A stretch of 8,511 nucleotides of DNA, taken from Gammaproteobacteria bacterium (GTDB taxonomy: Bacteria > Pseudomonadota > Gammaproteobacteria > Pseudomonadales > DSM-25080). Numbering within the stretch: the first letter of the stretch is position 1; each line of letters opens with the position of its first letter. The notes beneath the pieces were generated by a model. That model saw only the letters and a program-made list of their open reading frames with translations. It was not told the DNA's origin and did not search any database. Both the position numbers and the translations under genes were made by a program. Below, piece by piece: positions 1 to 6,335 of the stretch. The stretch spans positions 1 through 8,511 of the forward strand of contig JABXIR010000241.1 in the NCBI GenBank assembly GCA_013372965.1, in the 5' to 3' direction.

Positions 1-372
1 TTATCGGTAAGTTTCATCTATCGAACGCAAACATCGCAACAGCTGGTGGTTTCGTATCAAGATCGTGTCGCGACCGAGCAAGTGGCGAAAAACGTCATTG
101 AGTACGTGTTGTCGGACGTCGACAACCTAGTCTTCGGCACGTTCGATCCATCCACGCTGCCAACAGTCCTTACTTCGGGTTATAACATTACGATTTCGAC
201 CCCTGAGTGTGTTCATGCTCAAGCCGCTTCAGGTTATTCGCTGACCCAGTCAATTGTTCCAGAGACACTGTATTGGCAGGTTGAAGTAACGGTGTCAGAT
301 ACCATCACGGGTGCACAATCAAGTTACAACCAACTCGTTAAGTTTAACTACACAGCGGGAAGCTGTGATTAG
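1..372 (+). CDS. pilX: Minor type IV pilin, PilX-like (5' end outside window)
   Basis: The reading frame is open from the first base to the TAG at 370-372, so this is the C-terminal 123 residues of a longer protein. A GTG at 46 is inside the gene and is not a convincing start. The first visible residues (LSVSFIYRTQTSQQLVVSYQD) followed by RVATEQVAKNVIEYVLS fit the end of a pilin N-terminal helix as in PilX proteins, where a similar polar stretch follows the hydrophobic segment. Two cysteines (codons at 208-210 and 364-366, the latter two residues from the end) could form the C-terminal disulfide loop common in pilins. Position directly upstream of pilY1 matches the fimU-pilV-pilW-pilX-pilY1 order known from Pseudomonas. 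Minor pilins help prime pilus assembly and sit at the pilus tip. The family assignment is partly from context; another minor pilin (PilW- or PilV-like) is possible because the diagnostic prepilin N-terminus is missing. Confidence 0.6.
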   Translation, partial: LSVSFIYRTQTSQQLVVSYQDRVATEQVAKNVIEYVLSDVDNLVFGTFDPSTLPTVLTSGYNITISTPECVHAQAASGYSLTQSIVPETLYWQVEVTVSDTITGAQSSYNQLVKFNYTAGSCD

Positions 373-376
373 GAGG
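371..376 (+). promoter_or_regulatory. Shine-Dalgarno of pilY1 overlapping the upstream stop codon
   Basis: A perfect AGGAGG lies 4 nt before the ATG at 381, and its first two bases are the last two bases of the pilin TAG stop. This fixes the pilY1 start. It also suggests translational coupling within one transcript, since a ribosome ending on the pilin gene sits on the site. Confidence 0.8.
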
Positions 377-380
377 GAGA

Positions 381-3300
381 ATGAGAGGTTCGAAATTCTT
401 TAAAAAATCGCTCCTTACAACAGCGATTGCGCTCGGTGTCGGTGCGCAAGTTACGTCATCGCTTGCCGACGATACCGACATATTCTTAGGTGCCTCAGGC
501 GCGGGCGGGACGCCCAATATTTTATTCTTAGTGGATAACTCGGCTAACTGGACGGCGTCTATGGGCGATCAGACCAATGACGCAGGCGAAACTCGGACGC
601 CCGACAAACGCATTCTAATCCACGATGCGCTTTTCAACTTATTCAAGTGTATTGCCGTCCCTGACCAGGTCACGGGCAGTGAGCTTGTTGATGGTATCGA
701 AGTCGATACGGTGGTTTCTGGTGCCGTAACGGATAGCTCTTGCCCTGAGGGGGCGGGCGATACGGTATTCGACATGAACGTTGGTTTGATGGCTTACTCC
801 GATAGCAACTCACCGCGCGGTGGAGAGGTATGGCGTGCAATCTCGCCGCTCACCGCGAGCGATCGAACCGATTGGCTCAATTCGCTTGTGGCTAATACCG
901 CCGAGGGTAAGCGTGGAAGCGAATTAACGGTTGACGATTTGTTTGATCTCGATGGAAAAACCAATTCTGACGACTACAAAATCGAAGGGACGAATAACGC
1001 GCCCTACGCCATGTCATTCTATGAAGCCTACTTGTATTACACCGGTGGAACGCCGAACTCGGGGCTAGCGGATGGTGATCATGATCCATCGGCAGTAGAC
1101 GCTGATGGCAAGTACATTTCGCCCCTTACGGAAGGTCAGTGCGGTGATAGTTACATCATTATGATTGGCAACGGTGGCCCAGACAGTGGCGAAAACTCAA
1201 GTGCTCAGACCGCCCTAGCTAGTATCGGCGGTGATACTAGCGTTGTCGATATCTCCGGCAACAATAAGTATGAGTCAAACTGGTCTGATGAGTTTGCGCG
1301 ATACCTATCGGGCATCGACCTTGATAACACGCTGGATGGTGATCAGTCGATCACGACTTATGCCATCGACGTCTACAACCCCGACAGTAAGGGGCAAGAT
1401 CCAACGACACTGGATGAGCGCGGCTTTATGGACAGTATCGCGGCGCAAGGCGGTACCGAGGAAGCGATTGACGTGACTAACGCGACCGAGCTCTACGAGG
1501 CAATTGATAAGATTCTTAATGAGATTTTAGCGGTCAATACGGCATTCGCGGCGACGGCTCTGCCCGTTTCGGTAAACGTGCGAGGCACGAACCTAAATCA
1601 GGTCTACATCGGCGTGTTCCGCCCAGATACCTACAACCGCCCGCTTTGGCCTGGTAACCTCAAAATGTACACCTTGGGTGTCAACGAATCGACGGGTGAC
1701 GTTCGACTTGAAGATAAGAATGGCAACCCAGCGGAAAACATGGTGTCCGGCTTTATTAATTCCGACGCAACCAGCTTCTGGAGCGTCGATTCCACCTACT
1801 GGGCATTCGATCCTCGCGGTACGATTCCGTCGGCTTCCGATGCACCGGATGGCGAAGTCGTCGAGAAAGGTGGCGTCGCTCAGCGAATTCGCTCGGGCTT
1901 ATCTTCGGGGCGTTCATTGTTAACGTTCACGTCGTTAGCGGCGGGAACAACACCCGTTAGTTTGAATGGTCAAATTGATGCGACGCTATACTCGTGGCTG
2001 TCGGGCAATGACATCTACGACGAAAACGAAAACAGTTTAACCAGCGATATGCGGCCCTACGTTCACGGCGATGTAATCCACTCGCAGCCCGCGATTGTCA
2101 ACTACAACACCTATGGTAATGACGACACAATTACGGTCTTTTACGGCTCTAATGATGGCCTGTTCCGAGCAATCGAGGGCGGTCCAGGTGACGATTCCGG
2201 TGATCATCGTGGTAATGAGTTGTGGGGGTTAGTGATGCCGGAGCATCTTGATGCTCTGCAAGAAATTAGCTACGACGCACGTGATGACAGTGTCGATATC
2301 ACCGATCCTGAAACGACGGCGAGTAAAGTTGGAGCTGAAAAGCCGTACTTTATTGACGGCGGAATTGGTGTCTACACCAACGACGCGCAAGTCGAAGGTG
2401 AAACAGGCTATGGCTCGCTCGGCAATATAGGCGACACAGTTAACTTGTACCTTGGTATGCGTCGTGGTGGGCAAATGATTTACGCGCTGGATGTGAACGA
2501 TGTCGATAATCCTACCTTGTTGTGGTCGGTGTCTAACGACCCTCGTTCGGGCTCCTTAACCCCAGGTTTCGAGGAGCTTGGACAAACGTGGTCGAAGCCG
2601 ACCCCCATCACCGTTCGAAATCAGGTAACAGATGGCACTGGAACACGTGATGAGGAGAAAGTTTTACTCCTCTTTGGTGCGGGTTACGATCCTGCCGTCG
2701 ATGATTTGGGTGTCTCTCGATACGGATCAGGCGCGCCATCATATAGCGTTGGTAGAGGTATTTACGCGCTTGATGCGATGACCGGTGATATTGTCGCGTT
2801 CATCGGAGCGACGCGGCCAGCTACCTTACCAAGCACCGCCACATTCATAGAGCACAACCACATGAATTGGTCTATCCCGTCGGATTTAACCATTATTGAC
2901 CGCGACCGAGATGGCTACGAGGATCGTATTTATGTTGGCGATATGGGGTCGCACGTTTGGCGAATTGATCTGGGTGATCTCATTGACGGTAGTGTACCGA
3001 CCGACCAAAGTAATGCAGAGGCTTGGAAGGTGAGCATTATCGCCAGCTTAGATGGCGGCGCACACCGAGAGCGTTTAATGTATCCACCGGATGTGGTGGA
3101 TGCCGTTGACGATCCGAGTTCACCGAACCCGCTTCAGCTAGGTTATGACGCTATCCTCATTGGTTCGGGCGATCGTGAGGACCCATTCGATACAACGCAG
3201 GACTATAGCTTTTACATGTTGAAAGACATGGACGTTTCTCCAGCCTCCCCAGGAGGCGGTACTGGTACTGTCTATCCTTTCGTTGATTTCAGCAACTCCG

Positions 3301-3746
3301 GAGGCACTTACTTCAACAAGAGTTCGATGTCCGATATTACCAGCACATCCAGTACCGTTGCCGATAATGCAAGCGGCTGGTATTTCACATTGGAAGACGG
3401 TGAAAAAGTCACCTCGAACGCCGTGACGCTGAGTGGCGTGGTTTACTTTAACTCGTTTCAGCCAACCGACTCGGCAACCTCCTGTGATTCCTTAGGCACG
3501 GCGCGAAGTTATGCCGTCCGACTGGTCGACGGAATGGGCGTAGGTGCTGATTACACGCCTAAGAACGAACGATATGAAGAGGTCGCTGGCGGTGGCCTGT
3601 TACCTTCGCCAGTGCCAGGTATTGTGGAGATTGATGGCAAGCTTGAGCAGGTGGTTATCTCGGGAACGCACGTCACCACGCCGGTCGCGACGGAGCTTAG
3701 TCGCCGTTATCGTGTGTCACGCGGTAATTTGTTAACGCCAGATTAA
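381..3746 (+). CDS. pilY1: PilY1-type type IV pilus tip/assembly protein
   Basis: A 1121-residue secreted protein, close to the roughly 1160 residues of Pseudomonas PilY1. It starts with a Sec signal peptide: KKS near residue 8, a hydrophobic core to about 23, and likely cleavage after SLA at residue 29. Residues about 45-385 form a von Willebrand A-like region with a MIDAS-type motif DNSAN (52-56) after the strand NILFLV and a later strand IIMIGN (258-263). From about 560 a PilC/PilY1 beta-propeller begins with HGDVIHSQP (562-570) and YGSNDGLFRA. It carries a calcium-loop motif DRDRDGYED (840-848), equivalent to the DxDxDxxxD loop of Pseudomonas PilY1 that controls pilus extension and retraction. 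The C-terminus (VVISGTH...RRYRVSRGNL) is family-typical. Four cysteines are visible (90, 121, 254, 1035). Two in-frame stops (TAA TAG) end it. Known roles of the family are pilus biogenesis, adhesion and surface sensing; which of these apply here is inference. Confidence 0.9.
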   Translation: MRGSKFFKKSLLTTAIALGVGAQVTSSLADDTDIFLGASGAGGTPNILFLVDNSANWTASMGDQTNDAGETRTPDKRILIHDALFNLFKCIAVPDQVTGSELVDGIEVDTVVSGAVTDSSCPEGAGDTVFDMNVGLMAYSDSNSPRGGEVWRAISPLTASDRTDWLNSLVANTAEGKRGSELTVDDLFDLDGKTNSDDYKIEGTNNAPYAMSFYEAYLYYTGGTPNSGLADGDHDPSAVDADGKYISPLTEGQCGDSYIIMIGNGGPDSGENSSAQTALASIGGDTSVVDISGNNKYESNWSDEFARYLSGIDLDNTLDGDQSITTYAIDVYNPDSKGQDPTTLDERGFMDSIAAQGGTEEAIDVTNATELYEAIDKILNEILAVNTAFAATALPVSVNVRGTNLNQVYIGVFRPDTYNRPLWPGNLKMYTLGVNESTGDVRLEDKNGNPAENMVSGFINSDATSFWSVDSTYWAFDPRGTIPSASDAPDGEVVEKGGVAQRIRSGLSSGRSLLTFTSLAAGTTPVSLNGQIDATLYSWLSGNDIYDENENSLTSDMRPYVHGDVIHSQPAIVNYNTYGNDDTITVFYGSNDGLFRAIEGGPGDDSGDHRGNELWGLVMPEHLDALQEISYDARDDSVDITDPETTASKVGAEKPYFIDGGIGVYTNDAQVEGETGYGSLGNIGDTVNLYLGMRRGGQMIYALDVNDVDNPTLLWSVSNDPRSGSLTPGFEELGQTWSKPTPITVRNQVTDGTGTRDEEKVLLLFGAGYDPAVDDLGVSRYGSGAPSYSVGRGIYALDAMTGDIVAFIGATRPATLPSTATFIEHNHMNWSIPSDLTIIDRDRDGYEDRIYVGDMGSHVWRIDLGDLIDGSVPTDQSNAEAWKVSIIASLDGGAHRERLMYPPDVVDAVDDPSSPNPLQLGYDAILIGSGDREDPFDTTQDYSFYMLKDMDVSPASPGGGTGTVYPFVDFSNSGGTYFNKSSMSDITSTSSTVADNASGWYFTLEDGEKVTSNAVTLSGVVYFNSFQPTDSATSCDSLGTARSYAVRLVDGMGVGADYTPKNERYEEVAGGGLLPSPVPGIVEIDGKLEQVVISGTHVTTPVATELSRRYRVSRGNLLTPD

Positions 3747-3785
3747 TAGGCGGTATCAGCTACGCTGAAAGGCAAATATACACAC

Positions 3786-3801
3786 GTGACTAAATGGTCA
3801 C
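3786..3801. repeat. Short palindrome GTGAC-N6-GTCAC between pilY1 and the DUF3581 gene
   Basis: A perfect 5-bp inverted repeat with a 6-nt centre lies 40 nt after the pilY1 stop. It could be an operator half-site pair or simply a weak hairpin. It resembles a CRP/Vfr site only superficially, because the spacing between TGTGA and TCAC is 8 rather than 6. Weak promoter-like elements nearby (GTGACT at 3786 and TAATAC at 3811, spaced 19) are not convincing. A further small hairpin (TCAGC-TAC-GCTGA, 3756-3768) lies upstream. Confidence 0.3.
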
Positions 3802-3823
3802 ATTGTGGCTTAATACTTATGAC

Positions 3824-3846
3824 TGCCCAGTTCTCTGGGCATTTTT
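3824..3846 (+). terminator. Intrinsic terminator after pilY1
   Basis: A 7-bp perfect stem (TGCCCAG at 3824-3830, CTGGGCA at 3835-3841) with a TTCT loop is followed at once by five T (3842-3846). It lies 77 nt past the pilY1 stop and would end the minor-pilin transcript. Its T-tract touches the first possible ATG (3847) of the next gene, which is unusual. Confidence 0.75.
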
Positions 3847-3861
3847 ATGAGTATGGTATGT

Positions 3862-4560
3862 ATGTTGTTAAAAGATTTTTATACATTAGACGGCGAGTTA
3901 ATTCGCTTCAGTCGTGAACAAGCTAGCCGTTTTGCTAAAGAGGTAGCTGGAGACTTCAATCCCATTCATGACGTCGATGCAAAGCGATTCTGTGTTCCAG
4001 GGGATCTTCTCTTTTCGGTTATGCTCGATCGTCACGGTCTGTCGCAACACATGAAAGCGACATTCGTGGGAATGATTACCGAGGCGTCGGCAGTTGCCAC
4101 CAATGTGTGTAGTAAAGAAATCTGTCTTAGCAGCGAAGATAAGCCGTGTGTTGAAGCGACGCGTTCTGGCGACATTACGACCGAATCTGCCAAAATAGAG
4201 CAGTTTGTAGCGGCTTACGTTGCATATTCCGGAGAAAGCTTTCCGACCCTTTTAGTGCCTCTAATGCGTAAAGAAGGCGTGATGATTAACCCTCAGCGTC
4301 CGATGGTGATGTACACCGATATGAGTGTTCAACTCGATACGCTAGAGTTTACAACGTTAACGATTAAGCCAGCGGCGTCATCGTTTGATGTTCAAGGGAA
4401 GCGTGGTAATGTAACGCTGGGTTTTGAGTTCTTTGACGGGGCCAAAAAGGTTGGCTCCGGACAAAAATGTATGGTGCTGAGCGGGCTTCGCGAATTTGAT
4501 GAAGCCGCGATGTACGATGTGATTAATTCTTACAACGCAAAGCGGTACGAAGCCGCTTAA
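3862..4560 (+). CDS. DUF3581 family protein with a MaoC/hotdog hydratase-like motif
   Basis: A cytoplasmic protein of 232 residues, or 237 from the first in-frame ATG at 3847, with no signal peptide or membrane segment. From memory of the family, the stretch AGDFNPIHDVDAKRFCVPGDLLFSV is the hallmark of DUF3581, an uncharacterised group. I prefer the ATG at 3862 (MLLKDFYTL) because family members start a few residues before this FY. The ATGs at 3847 and 3853 directly follow a terminator T-tract, and no start has a good Shine-Dalgarno. GDFNPIH (Asp31 and His36 from 3862) matches the D-x4-H signature of R-specific enoyl-CoA hydratases such as PhaJ. The C-terminal half (MSVQLDTLEF...RGNVTLGFEFF...VGSGQKCMVLSG) has the alternating pattern of a second hotdog-like sheet. 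A hydratase or acyl-CoA/acyl-ACP binding role is inference. The M48 gene follows after 12 bp on the same strand. Confidence 0.8.
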   Translation: MLLKDFYTLDGELIRFSREQASRFAKEVAGDFNPIHDVDAKRFCVPGDLLFSVMLDRHGLSQHMKATFVGMITEASAVATNVCSKEICLSSEDKPCVEATRSGDITTESAKIEQFVAAYVAYSGESFPTLLVPLMRKEGVMINPQRPMVMYTDMSVQLDTLEFTTLTIKPAASSFDVQGKRGNVTLGFEFFDGAKKVGSGQKCMVLSGLREFDEAAMYDVINSYNAKRYEAA

Positions 4561-4572
4561 TTAAGTGGGTTT

Positions 4573-5379
4573 ATGCAATCGATTACTCGTAAAGCCGCCT
4601 TCTTGGCGGTTTTTTTTCTTGCGTCGTGTGCTGTATCGCCGACAGGGCGCGATCAATTATTACTTTTCAGCGACTCCGAGCTAAATCAAATGGGGCGCGA
4701 TTCATTTAGTGACCTCAAGAGAAATACCCCTCGAGTAAAATCACATCGAGTGAACCGTTATGTCGACTGTGTGGCCCAGTCTTTAATCAATGTATTACCC
4801 AACGATGAACTGTCTCCCAATGCTTGGGAAGTGGTTGTCTTCGATGACGACCAAATCAACGCGTTCGCTTTACCTGGTGGTTATATCGGTGTCTATCGCG
4901 GCATGCTTGAAGCAACTGAAAACCAGCATCAACTTGCGGCCGTCATTGGTCATGAATTGGCTCACGTTCGCGCGCAGCACGGTAATGAGCGTGTTTCGCA
5001 ACAGGCGCTCGTTCAATTCGGTTTGGCAGTTGCCGCTGCTGGGCTCGAAGCAGAAGGCGTTTCACGTCCTCAAGACTGGCAAAATGCCATTGGCCTAGGG
5101 CTTCAGATGGGCGTATTAATGCCGTTTTCACGTACCCATGAATTAGAAGCGGATGACTTAGGGATGCGCTACATGGCGCGTGCTGGATTCGATCCAAAGC
5201 AGGGTGAAATCCTGTGGAGGAATATGCAGCAACGGAGTGGTTCTGGTGCGCCCGAGTTTATGTCGACGCATCCTTCGGAGCGCTCTCGAATTCAGCAAAT
5301 TCAGCGTCAGTTACCGCATTTAATGGAGTTGCGATTAACGGCTCAGCAGGAAGGGCGTAGTCCTAGTTGTACTCTCTAA
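4573..5379 (+). CDS. M48 family zinc metalloprotease, outer-membrane-type lipoprotein (LoiP/Oma1-like)
   Basis: A 268-residue periplasmic lipoprotein protease. The N-terminus is a short type II signal peptide (RKAAFLAVFFLASC) with lipobox LASC and Cys19 as the lipidation site, which fixes the start at 4573. Ala at +2 predicts Lol export to the outer membrane. The M48 core is clear: NAFALPGGYIGVYRGML leading to the zinc motif HELAH (His127, Glu128, His131). A downstream HELEAD supplies the third ligand Glu190 in the EXXXD pattern, with Asp194. The family-typical FMSTHPSERSRI follows near the end. Length and architecture match single-domain LoiP/YggG-like proteases and not BepA, because there is no TPR tail. 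Such enzymes act in envelope protein quality control; the substrate here is unknown. The Shine-Dalgarno is poor (AGTGGG, 3 nt spacer). An intrinsic-terminator-like hairpin lies within codons 7-15. Confidence 0.88.
   Translation: MQSITRKAAFLAVFFLASCAVSPTGRDQLLLFSDSELNQMGRDSFSDLKRNTPRVKSHRVNRYVDCVAQSLINVLPNDELSPNAWEVVVFDDDQINAFALPGGYIGVYRGMLEATENQHQLAAVIGHELAHVRAQHGNERVSQQALVQFGLAVAAAGLEAEGVSRPQDWQNAIGLGLQMGVLMPFSRTHELEADDLGMRYMARAGFDPKQGEILWRNMQQRSGSGAPEFMSTHPSERSRIQQIQRQLPHLMELRLTAQQEGRSPSCTL
4591..4617 (+). terminator. Intrinsic-terminator-like hairpin inside the M48 signal-peptide coding sequence
   Basis: CCGCC (4595-4599), loop TTCTT, GGCGG (4605-4609), then eight T (4610-4617). Outer AAAG can pair with the first T residues, giving up to 9 bp. 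It sits 30 nt after the DUF3581 stop, where that gene's terminator would be expected, yet it is also codons 7-15 of the M48 gene (KAAFLAVFF). It may terminate part of the DUF3581 transcription and act as a translation-sensitive attenuator for the protease. Confidence 0.65.
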
Positions 5380-6248
5380 GTGTTTCGATAGGCTCTTGGT
5401 GATTGACCGGTGTATCGTTTAAATACCCGCGAAAAGTAGTAGGGGTCTTGCCAGCCGATGGCCTCACCAACTTCGCGAACAGATAGGTCACTCTGTTCAA
5501 GTAGGAACTTGGCTCGTTCGATTTTTAGCCGGTTGAAATAAGCCATTGGACGTTCGCCGCGTTGCCGCTTAAAGAATTCGCAAAAACGTGTGTTACTCAT
5601 GCCGAGCACGCTGGACATGTCGGCTAATGAAACCTTCTCGCTGAGGTGGCTCGCCATATAGCTGTCGAGCTTTGCGAGTGGATTCGGCACACCTTGATGA
5701 TGTCGATACTCGATGATTAAGCCGAGTAATACGCGAAGCTGTTGCGCGGCGACCATAAACCGTCGGGTATCTTCACCGAAGTTCTCAATGGTCATAAGCT
5801 TGCCGAATTGCTCGATCAAATTACCGTGCACGCCAATAGGTCGTTTGCCAAATTTAGCACTAATTCGGCTTAAGAATAGGTGGCTATCGGAACCGCTGAA
5901 GTGTGCCCAGTAAATACTCCATGGGTTATGACGCGACGAACGATACGAGTGCGGCACGCCAGCCGGAAGTAGAGCCACGTCGCCCTCGGATATTTTGAAC
6001 TTGCGTCGATCGATCTCGACGGTCCCTTCCCCTTCCGTACAGTAGACAATGAGTTGATCGCTTGGCCGTTCTCGTGCCATTTGATGGTTGTGGGCTCTTG
6101 GGTAGTAACCGACCCCGACTGGATAGCAGGTGCGGCAGAGTGGATCACGTTGATACGCCGAGATTTGCGCGTTAGGAACGAGAACTCGATGGGCCAGCTC
6201 GCTTAATGGCCAACTGGAAGTCACTGGCTTTTTGGTAAAATTGTCCAT
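5376..6248 (-). CDS. mmsR: AraC/XylS-family transcriptional regulator, MmsR-like
   Basis: A 290-residue cytoplasmic regulator. Residues about 45-118 form the cupin-like AraC ligand-binding domain (QLIVYCTEGEGTVEI, then EGDVALLPAGVPHSYRSS, then WSIYWAHFSG). Residues about 192-288 form the double helix-turn-helix domain: first HTH about 207-228 (SLADMSSVLGMSNTRFCEFFKR), second about 255-277, ending with the AraC hallmark YYFSRVFKRYTGQSPRAYR. It is divergent from mmsA, as MmsR is in Pseudomonas aeruginosa, where MmsR activates the valine-degradation mmsAB operon. By this context it likely senses a valine or isobutyrate catabolite; the ligand cannot be read from sequence. The N-terminal domain also holds a CxxC (Cys38, Cys41) and a nearby HNH (53-55). 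Its stop overlaps that of the convergent M48 gene by 4 bp. Family certain; MmsR identity rests mainly on position. Confidence 0.85.
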   Translation of the reverse strand: MDNFTKKPVTSSWPLSELAHRVLVPNAQISAYQRDPLCRTCYPVGVGYYPRAHNHQMARERPSDQLIVYCTEGEGTVEIDRRKFKISEGDVALLPAGVPHSYRSSRHNPWSIYWAHFSGSDSHLFLSRISAKFGKRPIGVHGNLIEQFGKLMTIENFGEDTRRFMVAAQQLRVLLGLIIEYRHHQGVPNPLAKLDSYMASHLSEKVSLADMSSVLGMSNTRFCEFFKRQRGERPMAYFNRLKIERAKFLLEQSDLSVREVGEAIGWQDPYYFSRVFKRYTGQSPRAYRNT

Positions 6249-6317
6249 TTATTACTAAAAAAATCCCATTTTTAACGCGTTTAATTACTGATATTGTCGT
6301 AAAAAGTCCATTAAATA
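6243..6317. repeat. Phased direct repeats (GTCCATT-type), candidate AraC-family operator
   Basis: Three related 12-mers lie in the same orientation: GTCCATTTATTA (6243-6254), TCCCATTTTTAA (6264-6275) and GTCCATTAAATA (6306-6317). The first and third agree at 10 of 12 positions, the first and second at 8 of 12. Their CCATT cores start at 6245, 6266 and 6308, so the spacings are 21 and 42 bp, that is two and four helical turns, as expected for AraC-type dimers binding direct repeats. The empty slot near 6285-6296 does not match well. The first copy overlaps the regulator's start codon, which would allow autoregulation. The region is AT-rich, so chance similarity is possible. Confidence 0.4.
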
Positions 6318-6335
6318 ACAAGATAGGGATCTACT
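6249..6335. promoter_or_regulatory. Divergent mmsR/mmsA control region with overlapping candidate promoters
   Basis: This 87-bp AT-rich spacer must hold both promoters. For mmsA a candidate is CTGATA (6288-6293), 17 bp, TTAAAT (6311-6316), giving a very short leader that still contains the AGGGA ribosome site (6325-6329, 6 nt before the ATG at 6336). For the regulator, on the minus strand, a candidate is TTGTTA (6321-6316), 17 bp, GACAAT (6298-6293). Each matches consensus at about 8 of 12 bases. The two overlap, so expression may be mutually exclusive. The mmsA promoter is weak, consistent with a need for an activator. An 8-bp palindrome AACGCGTT (6274-6281) lies in the middle. No good Shine-Dalgarno precedes the regulator start. 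Confidence 0.4.

Noticed and set aside
46..48. GTG as a start codon for a small 108-residue protein before pilY1
   Set aside because: The frame stays open to base 1, no ribosome site precedes the GTG, and the residues before it fit a pilin N-terminal helix. The gene is truncated by the window, not short.
2229..2474. Antisense open frame within pilY1 (and similar frames at 569-775 and 892-1089)
   Set aside because: No ribosome site, low-complexity composition typical of a complementary-strand shadow, and the + strand protein is unmistakable throughout.
3784..3803. A CRP/Vfr binding site between pilY1 and the DUF3581 gene
   Set aside because: TGTGA and TCAC half-sites are present on the minus strand but are separated by 8 bases instead of 6, so it is listed only as a palindrome.
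5870..6148. Second minus-strand open frame inside the AraC-family gene
   Set aside because: It overlaps the cupin domain in another frame and shows no recognisable motif or start signal; a shadow frame.
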